Below, piece after piece: positions 17,063 through 25,198 of a stretch of 64,000 bases of DNA (the stretch's first letter is position 1; each line of letters opens with the position of its first letter). Source of the DNA: an uncultured Candidatus Melainabacteria bacterium. Lineage in GTDB: Bacteria > Cyanobacteriota > Vampirovibrionia > Gastranaerophilales > Gastranaerophilaceae. The notes below the pieces were generated by a model. The model did no database searches, was not told the origin of the DNA, and saw nothing but the letters and a program-made list of their open reading frames with translations. The stretch is taken from the NCBI GenBank assembly GCA_934754655.1, contig CAKVIC010000013.1:11718-75717 (forward strand), in the 5' to 3' direction. Made by a program: the position numbers and the translations under genes.

Positions 17063-17741
17063 TTTAGATGGATTTTTTTTAACAATTATAATTTTTAAAT
17101 TATCAGAGAGGGTAATAAATCTTAAATCTTTAAGATTTTTGAAAATTTTTCCACCGGTTTTGTTAACAGGAATATTAATGATTTTATGGCTAAAAATTTT
17201 TAACAAAAGTTATTATGAATACAAAATAAGTACTTCTTTGCTAACTTTATTATTAATTCCAGCAACATTATCTTTGGGATATCCATTATATAAAAATAAA
17301 AATATATTATTAAAATATAAACGTATTATTTATTCAGCTTTTTTTGTTGCAATATCTTGTGCCGTTATTTTAACCTTTTTGACAGGCTTTTGTTGTCATA
17401 TTAATTCTGCTCTTACAATTTCAATGTTGCCAAAATCTGTAACTGCTCCTATTGCAATTGAAATTTCTAAATCTGCAGGCGGAATAAAAGAATTGACAGC
17501 ATGTGTTGTTGTTCTTACGGGAGTGTTTGGAGCAATTTTTGGACATTTGATTTTGAAATTGTTTAAAGTAAAAAATGATATAGCAATAGGTTTAGCGCTT
17601 GGCGCGACAAGTCATGTTATTGCAACTGCAAAATGTGTAGAAACAGGACGAGCAAAACAAGTTACAATGAGTTCTTTAGCGCTTGTTGTGGTTGGAATCC
17701 TTACTGCTATAATAATTCCAATTTTTTTAAAATTACTTTAA
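17055..17741 (+). CDS. lrgB: LrgB family membrane protein
   Basis: This 228-residue polytopic protein carries the LrgB signatures SMLPKSVTAPIAIEISKSAGG and GLALGATSHVIATAK. It partners LrgA; the 8-bp overlap of the genes argues for coupled translation. Inner membrane, about seven helices. No terminator is obvious downstream. Confidence 0.9.
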   Translation: MTNLDGFFLTIIIFKLSERVINLKSLRFLKIFPPVLLTGILMILWLKIFNKSYYEYKISTSLLTLLLIPATLSLGYPLYKNKNILLKYKRIIYSAFFVAISCAVILTFLTGFCCHINSALTISMLPKSVTAPIAIEISKSAGGIKELTACVVVLTGVFGAIFGHLILKLFKVKNDIAIGLALGATSHVIATAKCVETGRAKQVTMSSLALVVVGILTAIIIPIFLKLL

Positions 17742-17840
17742 AGAAAAGTTTGAAAAATTGTTATTTTCTGACGAAATTCTACTTAAATCTACCAAACAAA
17801 ATTAATACAAATAGATTTTTCGATTATTTCAAAATTTAGC

Positions 17841-17880
17841 ACTGGCAATATGCGAAAACGAGTGACTCATGACAAATTGT
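17841..17880. repeat. dispersed repeat fragment (cassette-associated)
   Basis: Contains ACGAGTGACTCATGACAAA, the same word (in either orientation) found beside all three A/B cassettes at 18652-18752, 29822-29905, 56446-56655 and 57351-57412. Here it marks the left edge of cassette copy 1. Confidence 0.6.
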
Positions 17881-17897
17881 TTTAAATGTTAGGTTAT

Positions 17898-17948
17898 TGT
17901 AACAATTTTTTCTCATTGTGAAATTTTTGTTTCGAAAAAACTTTATAA
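17898..17948 (+). promoter_or_regulatory. regulon-type promoter before broken gene B copy 1
   Basis: TGTAAC (17898-17903), 16 bp, GAAATT (17920-17925), 17 bp, TTATAA (17943-17948). The upstream box is only partial (TGTTAG at 17888). It is followed by AGGAAA and an ATG at 17994, so it seems to be the start of a gene whose body is now out of frame. Confidence 0.5.
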
Positions 17949-17993
17949 ATATGTTAGTGTAGGTTTCATGCTTGAAATCAGGAAAAAGTAGTA

Positions 17994-18270
17994 ATGATAT
18001 TTAACCGCAAGAGCATTAACAAGAACTCCAAAACTAGGTGTTTTAGCGCTTGGCACAATTGAAGGTATTGATGTTTTATCAGATGTTGCAAATGGCGAAA
18101 ACTTTTTCGAAACAACAACAAAATCTGCAACAAATCTTTTAGGTTCAATTACTTTATCAGGTTATTGTGGTGCAATAAGATCTAAAATGTTTGGAGTTAC
18201 TGGCTCTATGTTAGGCACTGGTATTGGAAATTTTGCTAATAACAAATTAAATGGTATGTTATTTAATTAA
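17994..18270 (+). pseudogene. gene B copy 1, frame-disrupted glycine-zipper protein
   Basis: An ATG at 17994 with AGGAAA upstream opens a frame that stops after 22 codons. A second frame, open from 17998 to 18270, encodes about 87 residues closely matching gene B at 29192 and 57055: ALTRTPKLG, EGIDVLSDVANGENFFE, KSATNLLGSITLSGYCG, and a C-terminal glycine zipper FGVTGSMLGTGIGNFANN. This second frame has no ATG, GTG or TTG before the conserved core, so copy 1 is probably inactivated by an indel near 17998-18006. It overlaps gene A tail to tail by 4 bp. Confidence 0.65.
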
Positions 18271-18587
18271 TAATTTTTAAAATAGTTATATTTACGTTCA
18301 AAAGCCTTCATACTACCTTTATTGACAAATTTACGCACAGCATCCATTGTATCTAATGCGTCTTGTATTGATATTTCATTCCATATAACACAATCAGTTA
18401 TTCGTTCTATCCACCAAGAAGTCATGCACCCATAATCTTTAGACATTTTTTCAGCCATATTATAAAACTCTTGATTAACTTTTTTAAACGCTAGTTGGTT
18501 GTTAGAAATACTAGCATGCTCGCTGTCGTTGCGTTTTGCGTTATACAAGTTTTGATTTCTTATTGCAGGATTAAACCCAATTTTCAT
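18267..18587 (-). CDS. gene A copy 1, cassette-associated small protein
   Basis: Unrecognised 106-residue soluble protein. It shares with copies at 29439 and 56722 an almost identical first 45 residues (MKIGFNPAI, then NQNLYNAKRN, ISNNQLAFKKVNQ), the phrase YNMAEKMSKDYG, and a mid segment QDALDTMDAVRKF; the rest diverges. An ATATAAT-like -10 and GAGGGG 8 nt before the ATG give it its own promoter and ribosome site. The gene always converges on gene B. No domain is known to me. Confidence 0.7.
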   Translation of the reverse strand: MKIGFNPAIRNQNLYNAKRNDSEHASISNNQLAFKKVNQEFYNMAEKMSKDYGCMTSWWIERITDCVIWNEISIQDALDTMDAVRKFVNKGSMKAFERKYNYFKNY

Positions 18588-18651
18588 TAATACACCCCTC
18601 GTTTAGTTTTTTCTATAAAAGAATTATATCATGAAAAGTTTAAAATAAATA

Positions 18652-18752
18652 ACCTGCTTGCTTAGCGCAAGGTTCAGCATGACAAAAAAACACAATTTGC
18701 GCAAAGGTTCTATGTCTGTAAAATACTGAAAAAAAGTGCCTCATGACAAATT
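18652..18752. repeat. dispersed cassette-flanking repeat
   Basis: A mosaic of the words CTTAGCGCAA, GACAAAAAAACACAATTTGC, GCGCAAAGGTTCT and CTCATGACAAATTG. The same words flank cassettes 2 and 3, sometimes inverted. Non-coding. Confidence 0.55.
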
Positions 18753-18761
18753 GTAAAAAAA

Positions 18762-19115
18762 AGAATAAAGTAGCTCATAAGCCGTGTTCTGTTTTTAGAT
18801 AATCATCTATCTGGTATTAGGATTACTCCTAATCTCTAGCGATTTTTTAAGCTCGGCGGATACCTGATAACGCTTATTTCAATCTTGCATTCGGTCGGGG
18901 GTTGCCTAGCTAACACTTCTCAGTGTTACTGGTAAGCTCTTACCTTACCTTTGCACCATCGCCTGTGATATAATCCATCGGCAGTCTTTTGGTATTTCTA
19001 CCCTTTCTGTGGTCCGATCCACCAGCTCACGCTGTCCGGAGTTTCTCCGGCGACCTATCCTTGAATGCACGGACTTTCCTCACCTTGTGGCGCGATTATC
19101 CGACTACTTTATTCT
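18762..19115 (-). ncRNA. rnpB: RNase P RNA
   Basis: The minus strand shows class A RNase P RNA: terminal helix P1 made by AGAATAAAGTAG (5' end, 19104-19115) and its exact complement (3' end, 18762-18773), the conserved GAGGAAAGTCCG after it, ACAGAAAGGG in the core, and ACAGAA..CGGCTTATG near the 3' end. TATAAT at 19119-19124 is the -10, and a T run at 18755-18761 terminates it. Length 354 nt is normal. It is the catalytic part of the tRNA 5'-processing enzyme. Confidence 0.95.
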
Positions 19116-19131
19116 CTGATTATAATTCTAT

Positions 19132-19158
19132 CACAAAAAAAAGTCCCAAACTCGGGAC
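19132..19158 (-). terminator. Rho-independent terminator
   Basis: GTCCC (19143-19147) pairs with GGGAC (19154-19158) with a 6-nt loop; on the minus strand nine T residues follow. It ends the gene at 19204-19680 and sits just upstream of the rnpB promoter. Confidence 0.8.
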
Positions 19159-19203
19159 GTAGTTAAATTGGTTATTTAATAAGGTATAATAATAAGGTTA
19201 TTT

Positions 19204-19680
19204 TTATTTTTTTGAAAACATTTTTGAAAACATTTTTTTACATTTGATTCCACCTAAAATCAACAGGCCTGAAAGTATTGTCAAAGAAACAATCCCTTTT
19301 GTATAATTATTTTTTTTATTAAAATCACTTTTTAATTCCTCTGATTTGATACCCAAAGCATTTTGGGTGAAAGAATCGCCATGCTCATTAACATCATAAT
19401 TTTTGTTATTATAAGCATCAAATTGGCGCGCAGGATTTATCGACTCAAAAGTATCAGAATCTTGGTAACTTTGATTTTTAGCATAATTATTTTGTTGATT
19501 AATTTGTGGCTGACTCATAAAAGAATCTTTTGTCATTCCGCTTGAAAGCATTGTATCATAATAGCTTCTTTGATTATGTTTTCTATAAGATAGATAGCTA
19601 TAATCATAAGCTTCTGTTGGAATGTAATCAAGAATTCCATAATGATATAAGTAATCTAATGAACCTGGTAATATTGCCAT
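19204..19680 (-). CDS. tail-anchored Tyr-rich protein under regulon promoter
   Basis: Not recognised. 158 residues: a Tyr-rich N-terminus (LDYLYHYGILDYIPTEAYDY), a long polar Asn/Gln/Ser-rich middle, and one C-terminal hydrophobic helix (about 130-147, IVSLTILSGLLILGGI) followed by a Lys-rich end, as in tail-anchored proteins. The C-terminal lysines repeat KKMFSKMFSKK. The promoter at 19707-19768 is of the regulon type and there is a clear terminator, so it is a single-gene unit. Confidence 0.6.
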   Translation of the reverse strand: MAILPGSLDYLYHYGILDYIPTEAYDYSYLSYRKHNQRSYYDTMLSSGMTKDSFMSQPQINQQNNYAKNQSYQDSDTFESINPARQFDAYNNKNYDVNEHGDSFTQNALGIKSEELKSDFNKKNNYTKGIVSLTILSGLLILGGIKCKKMFSKMFSKK

Positions 19681-19706
19681 TTATTAGCCTTTCCGTCTAC
19701 ACATGT

Positions 19707-19768
19707 ATATTAAGTATTTAGGCTTTAAAAAATTGCCTTTTAATTGCTTTTTTGTTAAGTTTTGTTAA
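19707..19768 (-). promoter_or_regulatory. regulon promoter with two perfect TTAACA boxes
   Basis: On the minus strand TTAACA (19763-19768), 4 bp, TTAACA (19753-19758), 16 bp, GCAATT (19731-19736), 18 bp, TAATAT (19707-19712). The GGCAATTTTTTAAA block is the same as at 7705-7718. Confidence 0.65.
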
Positions 19769-19879
19769 ACAACTTTGTTTAGAAATAGAATTTTGCTAAC
19801 TCTAAGAGCTTTAAAATGGGAAAATATTGAAAAAAACTTATAACTTATGATAAAATAATCAAGTAGGTATTTGGAAAAT

Positions 19880-20080
19880 ATGAAAAATTTTAACATAAAA
19901 CTTTTTATATATATTATTTTATGCACATTGATTGGAATAACACTTTTTATATGCATTACAAAGCCTCAAATGCATAAACAATTTCAGTTTAATATAATTG
20001 ATTATTTTATTAAAATTAATCAAGACGGTTCAATATCAACGCAAAAAAGCACAACAACTAGCGTTATTGAGGAGAAATAA
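19880..20080 (+). CDS. small single-pass membrane protein of the TonB/vWA operon
   Basis: 66 residues from the ATG at 19880 (GGAAA just upstream; a TTG at 19871 is less likely). One membrane helix (IKLFIYIILCTLIGITLFIC) is followed by KPQMHKQ. The TonB-like protein at 23416 has KPAMHKQ at the same point after its own helix, so the two share an N-terminal anchor module. The outside tail is short and Ser/Thr-rich. First gene of the operon 19880-26110; the next starts 3 bp on. Confidence 0.6.
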   Translation: MKNFNIKLFIYIILCTLIGITLFICITKPQMHKQFQFNIIDYFIKINQDGSISTQKSTTTSVIEEK

Positions 20081-20083
20081 GCG

Positions 20084-21130
20084 GTGAAAAAATTTTATAC
20101 ATTTATAATTTTGCTGGTTTATTTTTTTACATTTAATATTAGCTATGCCGGTGAATTATATAAAATCAAAAACACTAATTCTTTTAAAGCAACAACTCAA
20201 ATAAGTGATTTAATTATTAAAAATAATTATGTAATAAAAACTACTAATCCGATTTATGCGGTTTCTGAAAAGAATTCTTCTCAATATATAATAGTAGCGT
20301 TTCAAAATTCTACAACTAATGAAATAATATATTTTATAGAAGCCAATGACAGCAATGCGATAAATAAATTATTTTTGCAAAATTTAGTTAAACAAGGAAT
20401 AAAATACGAAAAATATTCTGATAAAATTCTTGAAGGGTATTATCAAAATATAGTCAAGGAAACTTTAGGTAAAAAATATCTTGATTACAATTTCGATCCT
20501 CCTGCAACATCTAATGCGAAATCGAAATCAACAACAACTTCTGCAAAAAGTTCGTCAAATTCTTTAAAAGGTTTTGTTGGAAAAATTGGCAATGGCTCAA
20601 TTTTGAATATTTATTTGCAAAACGCAATAGACACTTCTACTGCGGAAAAAGGGGATGAGGTAACTGCAATTTTAAAAGATGATTGGGTTATAAATGGTCA
20701 TTTAATTGCACCTCAAGGAAGTGTTGTGTATGGCAAGGTTAAAACAGCTGCGCCGGCCAAATCTTTAATGCGTGACGCGAAATTAGCACTTGATTTTAAT
20801 CAATTGGAAACCCCTGATGGCAAGATTTATAATTTAAAGACTGAAGAAATCACTTTTGATGTATCGGCTGATGAAAGTAAAATAAAGCAAGCAACAAAAA
20901 ATGTTGTTGCGCCAATGGTTGCAGGGACTTTGGTTGCACTTTTAGGAACTTTGATATTTGGCGGTGATGCTCGAAGTTATGGTAAATCTGCTTTAATAGG
21001 TGCCGGAACAGGTGCTGGTATTGCGGTTATTTCAAACGTTGTTCAAAGAGGTGAGAATGCAGAAATTCCATCATATACGGAATTAGAGTTAAAAGTTCTT
21101 AAAGATATTGACGTGATTATAAATTATTAG
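20084..21130 (+). CDS. secreted barrel-like protein with C-terminal glycine-rich segment
   Basis: 348 residues with a Sec signal peptide (cleavage after about residue 22, SYAG). Residues about 165-260 (SILNIYLQNAIDTSTAEKGDEVTAIL, by position; then LIAPQGSVVYGKV) resemble the periplasmic beta-barrel of VirB10/TrbI-type proteins, which have the pattern of a leading turn, a GD motif and an IPAGS-like loop. This similarity is from pattern only. A glycine-rich hydrophobic pair (about 286-325) could insert in a membrane. It starts with GTG or ATG at 20084 following a 3-bp gap. Likely in periplasm or outer membrane. Confidence 0.5.
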   Translation: MKKFYTFIILLVYFFTFNISYAGELYKIKNTNSFKATTQISDLIIKNNYVIKTTNPIYAVSEKNSSQYIIVAFQNSTTNEIIYFIEANDSNAINKLFLQNLVKQGIKYEKYSDKILEGYYQNIVKETLGKKYLDYNFDPPATSNAKSKSTTTSAKSSSNSLKGFVGKIGNGSILNIYLQNAIDTSTAEKGDEVTAILKDDWVINGHLIAPQGSVVYGKVKTAAPAKSLMRDAKLALDFNQLETPDGKIYNLKTEEITFDVSADESKIKQATKNVVAPMVAGTLVALLGTLIFGGDARSYGKSALIGAGTGAGIAVISNVVQRGENAEIPSYTELELKVLKDIDVIINY

Positions 21131-21139
21131 GAGAAAATA

Positions 21140-21811
21140 ATGAAGAATAAGAGATTAATAATAATTGGGATTTTAATATTAGCAATTTCAGTGATTGGTA
21201 AATTGTTATATTGCGCGATTAAAAATATTAAAATAGATGATTTCCATCCTGCGTCAATAATTTTTGTCATAGATTCTTCAGCGTCAAATCAAGCAAAATT
21301 GAATGATGAAATCAAATATTTAAAATCTATCTGTACAATTTTAGATCCAGAAGATGTAATAAAGGTTTTGCGAGTTTCAGAAAAATCCTATTTGATATAT
21401 GAAGGTGCTCCAAGCAATACAACGGCTATAAATGATACGCTAAAAGAATTTACTAAGTTTAACAAAAACGATTATGGAACTGCTTATGGTGAAGCTTTGA
21501 AAAAAGCTTTTGAACATGCTTTGACGATGAAAAAAGAAGGTTATGTGCCATCTATTGTTGTTATTGGGGATTTAGAAAATGAAGGTGATATTGCAAAACA
21601 AATTGATTGGAATACTTTACCTCAAAATGTTGAAAAAGTTAAAGAATATATTCCGGAAATTTCAATGATGTTTGTTTACGCACATCCTGAAAAATTGGAT
21701 CTTGTTAAAACAAAATTAACACCGGTTTTGGGCGAAAAAAAGTTAATCATTGTTAATGAGCAAAGTTTAAATAATTCTCAAAGAAAGTTATTAGAAGCAA
21801 TTGGAAGATAG
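21140..21811 (+). CDS. membrane-anchored von Willebrand A-like protein
   Basis: 223 residues: one N-terminal helix (IIIGILILAISVIGKLLYC) then a vWA fold. The metal-ion-dependent adhesion site motif DxSxS is present as DSSAS at residues 44-48, in IIFVIDSSAS. Later strands PSIVVIGDLENEG fit the vWA core; the Thr and Asp ligands of the site are less clear. vWA domains bind protein partners through Mg2+. AGGAG ribosome site; spacing to neighbours is about 9 bp, so it is operonic. Extracytoplasmic. Confidence 0.7.
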   Translation: MKNKRLIIIGILILAISVIGKLLYCAIKNIKIDDFHPASIIFVIDSSASNQAKLNDEIKYLKSICTILDPEDVIKVLRVSEKSYLIYEGAPSNTTAINDTLKEFTKFNKNDYGTAYGEALKKAFEHALTMKKEGYVPSIVVIGDLENEGDIAKQIDWNTLPQNVEKVKEYIPEISMMFVYAHPEKLDLVKTKLTPVLGEKKLIIVNEQSLNNSQRKLLEAIGR

Positions 21812-21820
21812 GAGAAAAAA

Positions 21821-23413
21821 ATGACCTTTACGATTATTACAAAAAATGGTGAAAGAAGTTTTGCTAATAAAGAACTTGTAAATATATCTTCTAAAGATGG
21901 ATATGATTTTAAAGCTGATTTTGGCTTTGATTATTTGATTACAATTGAATATAACAAAACGACAGGCAAGTATTCTGTTTTAAATCAGTTTAATTGTACA
22001 AAATTTTTGTTTAAAGGTCAGCCGATTCCGCAAAAATTAGAGATTGAAAAAATGTGCAAATTTATGGTTGCAGATTCTGATAATTTTTTAACAATAAGAG
22101 TTGATGATACGCAAATATCAGCAAGCATTATTCAAGAAACAGTGTCTGAAGATGATGTAAAAGAAATGTATGGAAATTCTGTTAATGCAAGTGCAATGGC
22201 AAAGTTGGAGAATCGAAAAGCTGAACTTGAAAAAGCACGTGTTGCAATAACTAAACAGATTTCTTTTTCTATAAATGATTTAAGAAATAAAATTTCAATG
22301 AATACAAAAGCTAATGTATTTATGCATATTGCGCTTTTTGTTGCGTCATTAGTTTTAGCATTTGGACTTTCAAATTATTTAACCGGACTTCCATTGAAGG
22401 ATTCTGCAAGTATTATTCAAATGCCTGTTAATATGAAACTTTTATTAATGTATACATTAATAGTTTTCGGAGTTGGTTTGATTGCAAAACAAGGATTTTG
22501 TTTATATTTGCAAAATAAAATAGAAGCTAATCCGGCAAATGTTGTAGCTGAAAAAGTTATGTTAGCTTTTTCTTCAATTTTATTCGCCGCAATTTATTGC
22601 ATCAATGTTTTGTATTATATTGCAGGAAATTTGGTATTTTTTGCAATTTTTATGTCATTATTCTTTTCTGCCACAACTGTTACTTTAGCAATTGCGTGCG
22701 GTTACTTTAAGAATAACAAAATTGAACTTGCAAAAGAATTGAGTAAATATGAATATCGCGAAGATTTTGAAATCGTAATAAAAGAATATCAAAAATGGAT
22801 TGATAGATTTGTAAATAATATTAGTACAGTAAAAATCAGAAATATTAAAGATAAAATCTTTATGCTTCAATTAAAATCTATAGGTGAAATTTGTTTAGGT
22901 ATAATCACAGCGCCATTTTTGGCTTATGGAGTATCAAATACTTTAGCAATGTGTTTTCCGGAAGCTGCCGGTTGGATTAGAATTTCCGGCTTAAGATTCA
23001 GCCCTGTATTTTTGACGCTTGCAACTTTTATGATAATTTTTGCATTTTTTGCGTTTGTTAATGCGTTTTTATGCAACAAAAAAATTCAAGCATCAAATGT
23101 TATTAAAAATGATGGTTTTAGTAATTATTTAAAACACGGAACTGAGATTTATGGTTTAGAAGGCATTAAAAAACTTGAGATTGATATGCGACGTTCGTTT
23201 ACAATTGGCTTGTGTATCATTTTTATCGAGTTTTCAATGAACATTTCTTATTTTATGCAAGAAATGGGGGGGGATTTAGGCGGAATGTTTTTAAGTTCAG
23301 TTGCCGCATTGGTTCCGACCGCTTTATTAATTGCAGAAACTTATATGCTTAGCCAAACAAAATTTGATATACATACGGGTGATGAATTAATTTCTAAAAT
23401 GGATAGAGAATAA
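21821..23413 (+). CDS. polytopic membrane protein with N-terminal FHA-like region and internal G8 tract
   Basis: 530 residues, unknown family. Residues 1-105 are beta-rich and could be an FHA-like cytoplasmic domain (weak). Residues 125-160 form a charged coiled coil. About eight membrane helices follow, in two groups of four (about 165-295 and 345-520), separated by an Lys/Glu-rich loop. The coding sequence holds a run of eight G at 23266-23273, unusual in DNA this AT-rich; slippage there would remove the last 45 residues including the final helix. It is the only large integral membrane protein of the operon and may be its core. Confidence 0.65.
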   Translation: MTFTIITKNGERSFANKELVNISSKDGYDFKADFGFDYLITIEYNKTTGKYSVLNQFNCTKFLFKGQPIPQKLEIEKMCKFMVADSDNFLTIRVDDTQISASIIQETVSEDDVKEMYGNSVNASAMAKLENRKAELEKARVAITKQISFSINDLRNKISMNTKANVFMHIALFVASLVLAFGLSNYLTGLPLKDSASIIQMPVNMKLLLMYTLIVFGVGLIAKQGFCLYLQNKIEANPANVVAEKVMLAFSSILFAAIYCINVLYYIAGNLVFFAIFMSLFFSATTVTLAIACGYFKNNKIELAKELSKYEYREDFEIVIKEYQKWIDRFVNNISTVKIRNIKDKIFMLQLKSIGEICLGIITAPFLAYGVSNTLAMCFPEAAGWIRISGLRFSPVFLTLATFMIIFAFFAFVNAFLCNKKIQASNVIKNDGFSNYLKHGTEIYGLEGIKKLEIDMRRSFTIGLCIIFIEFSMNISYFMQEMGGDLGGMFLSSVAALVPTALLIAETYMLSQTKFDIHTGDELISKMDRE

Positions 23414-23415
23414 AA

Positions 23416-24201
23416 TTGTATAAAATATTTTTTTCAATATTAATATCAATATTATTAATTACAACACTTTGCTTGTCTTTTGCAAAACCAGCGATGCATA
23501 AGCAAATTGTTGTTTTAAATTCTGAATATACAATTTTTGATTCGGTTTTTGATTCTGATAATAATAAAAACGTTACAAAAAGGATTAGTGTTGAGCCAAA
23601 ATTAACTTCAAAATCTATTCCGCAAACTAAAACTAATGTTGAAACGGCAGTAAATGAGCCAATTAAACAAAAAATTAATTTAGAAGAAAAAAATGGGCAA
23701 GCTCAAAAAGTTACGTTTGTTAATAATAAAATTGATACAAAATCTTCAAATACGATTTCTCAAAACAAAATTCAAGCAAAACAAGAAATAAATGTAGAAA
23801 AGCCTAAAACTTTAAATACGAATCAAAATAAAACAGAAATTGAAACGAAAGATGAAGTTATCTTGTGGAATCAATGGCGCTCAAATCTTCAAAACCAAAT
23901 AATGAAGGATTCAAAATTGCCGATATTGCCGGAAGGGACTGTTTTTAAATTTTCTTTTGATGTTGATAAATTTGGCAAAGTTTCCAATGTTCATACGTAT
24001 TCAACAAATCCTTCTTGCACGGTTTATGCAATACAAATAATTGCGCCGGTTATCAGAAGTTATCAAGGAAAATCAATTTTAGATTTTCCAGATGGTTCAA
24101 AACGTTATTCAACAACGGTTGAGGGCGCTTGGCGAATTTCAAAAACTTCTAAATATACTACAGCAGAAGATTTTAAAGACAGTGAAAGGGTTATAAAGTA
24201 A
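23416..24201 (+). CDS. TonB/TolA-like energy-transducer or envelope-spanning protein
   Basis: 261 residues starting with TTG 2 bp after the previous stop. An N-terminal anchor helix is followed by KPAMHKQ, a 100-residue Lys/Gln/Asn-rich linker, and a C-terminal domain (about 150-250) with the TonB/TolA-C pattern: FKFSFDVDKFGKVSNVHTYS, i.e. the F.V...G.V..V strand-turn-strand. The proline-rich spacer of classical TonB is absent. It should reach from inner membrane into the periplasm. Confidence 0.7.
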   Translation: MYKIFFSILISILLITTLCLSFAKPAMHKQIVVLNSEYTIFDSVFDSDNNKNVTKRISVEPKLTSKSIPQTKTNVETAVNEPIKQKINLEEKNGQAQKVTFVNNKIDTKSSNTISQNKIQAKQEINVEKPKTLNTNQNKTEIETKDEVILWNQWRSNLQNQIMKDSKLPILPEGTVFKFSFDVDKFGKVSNVHTYSTNPSCTVYAIQIIAPVIRSYQGKSILDFPDGSKRYSTTVEGAWRISKTSKYTTAEDFKDSERVIK

Positions 24202-25188
24202 ATGAAATATAAATGTAGTGATTGTGGAGAAATTTTTGACAATAAACCCGATTATTGTGATTGTGGAAATAATGTTTTTGAAGAAATTGTAGAAGAATCT
24301 TCTGGTGTTTTTCAAAAAACGCAATCTCAAAATTCTACTCAAAATATTGTTGAACAATTTGTTGAAAAAAATCAAGATAGCGTTAAAACTAATAATTTGG
24401 ATTTAAAAATAAAACCAAATGTTGATTTATTTTCTATAATATTTTTTGTTGTTTGCATTTTTCTTTCTATTGTTTCAATAATTTTTATTGGAAAAGATTC
24501 CTTGAATACTCAAAATAATGAACCTAATAAAGCGCAAAATATTCATGAAGTTAAAAATATTCCTGATATTAACAAGTTTTGGATAGAATCAAATTTTCAA
24601 CAAACTAAAGTTGAACTTAAAAAAGAGATTGTACCTCAAAAAGAGGTTTTCAATGTTATTAAACCGAAAAATACTCATAAAAATATCACTTCAACAGCAC
24701 CAGTGAAATCGGTCAAAAATATAAACAAAGCTCAAACTGTTTCAAAATCTAGTCAAGGGGTAAAAACTCCCACAAAAACAACTATAAAGCCTAACAAAAC
24801 TCCGACTACGCAAAAAACTACAAATTCATCTCAAACAAGTGCAAAACCTCAACAAACAAGCGTAAAACCTCAAAATACAAATTCGTATGATATGCAAGAA
24901 CTTAATAATTATAAAATTGCTTTAAGAAATAAACTCGGGCATAGCGTAAATTTTCTTGAAGTAAGTGGTGATGGAAATTGCGCAATTTCATTCAAAATAG
25001 ACTCATCGGGAAATTTGATAAATAGAAAATTTATAATTCAATCAGATAATCAAACCTTAAATCAAGCTGTTTATGATGCTATAATGAAGAATCCTACATT
25101 TAAAGCACCACCTCGCGGATACAAAAATGAAACTTTGATTTTTAAAGTTAAAATTTATAATAGTAGTTTTGAAATAAATTTAAATTAA
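24202..25188 (+). CDS. zinc-ribbon, membrane-spanning TonB/TolA-like protein
   Basis: 328 residues, start immediately after the previous stop. It has an N-terminal zinc ribbon (CSDCGEIF ... YCDCGN, four cysteines in residues 4-22), one membrane helix near residues 75-97, a long Lys/Thr/Gln linker, and a C-terminal TonB/TolA-like domain (CAISFKIDSSGNLINRKFI). Cytoplasmic zinc ribbon plus periplasmic TonB domain is an unusual order. It may sense or bind a cytoplasmic partner and transmit through the envelope; that is inference. Confidence 0.7.
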   Translation: MKYKCSDCGEIFDNKPDYCDCGNNVFEEIVEESSGVFQKTQSQNSTQNIVEQFVEKNQDSVKTNNLDLKIKPNVDLFSIIFFVVCIFLSIVSIIFIGKDSLNTQNNEPNKAQNIHEVKNIPDINKFWIESNFQQTKVELKKEIVPQKEVFNVIKPKNTHKNITSTAPVKSVKNINKAQTVSKSSQGVKTPTKTTIKPNKTPTTQKTTNSSQTSAKPQQTSVKPQNTNSYDMQELNNYKIALRNKLGHSVNFLEVSGDGNCAISFKIDSSGNLINRKFIIQSDNQTLNQAVYDAIMKNPTFKAPPRGYKNETLIFKVKIYNSSFEINLN

Positions 25189-25198
25189 AAGGATAAAT

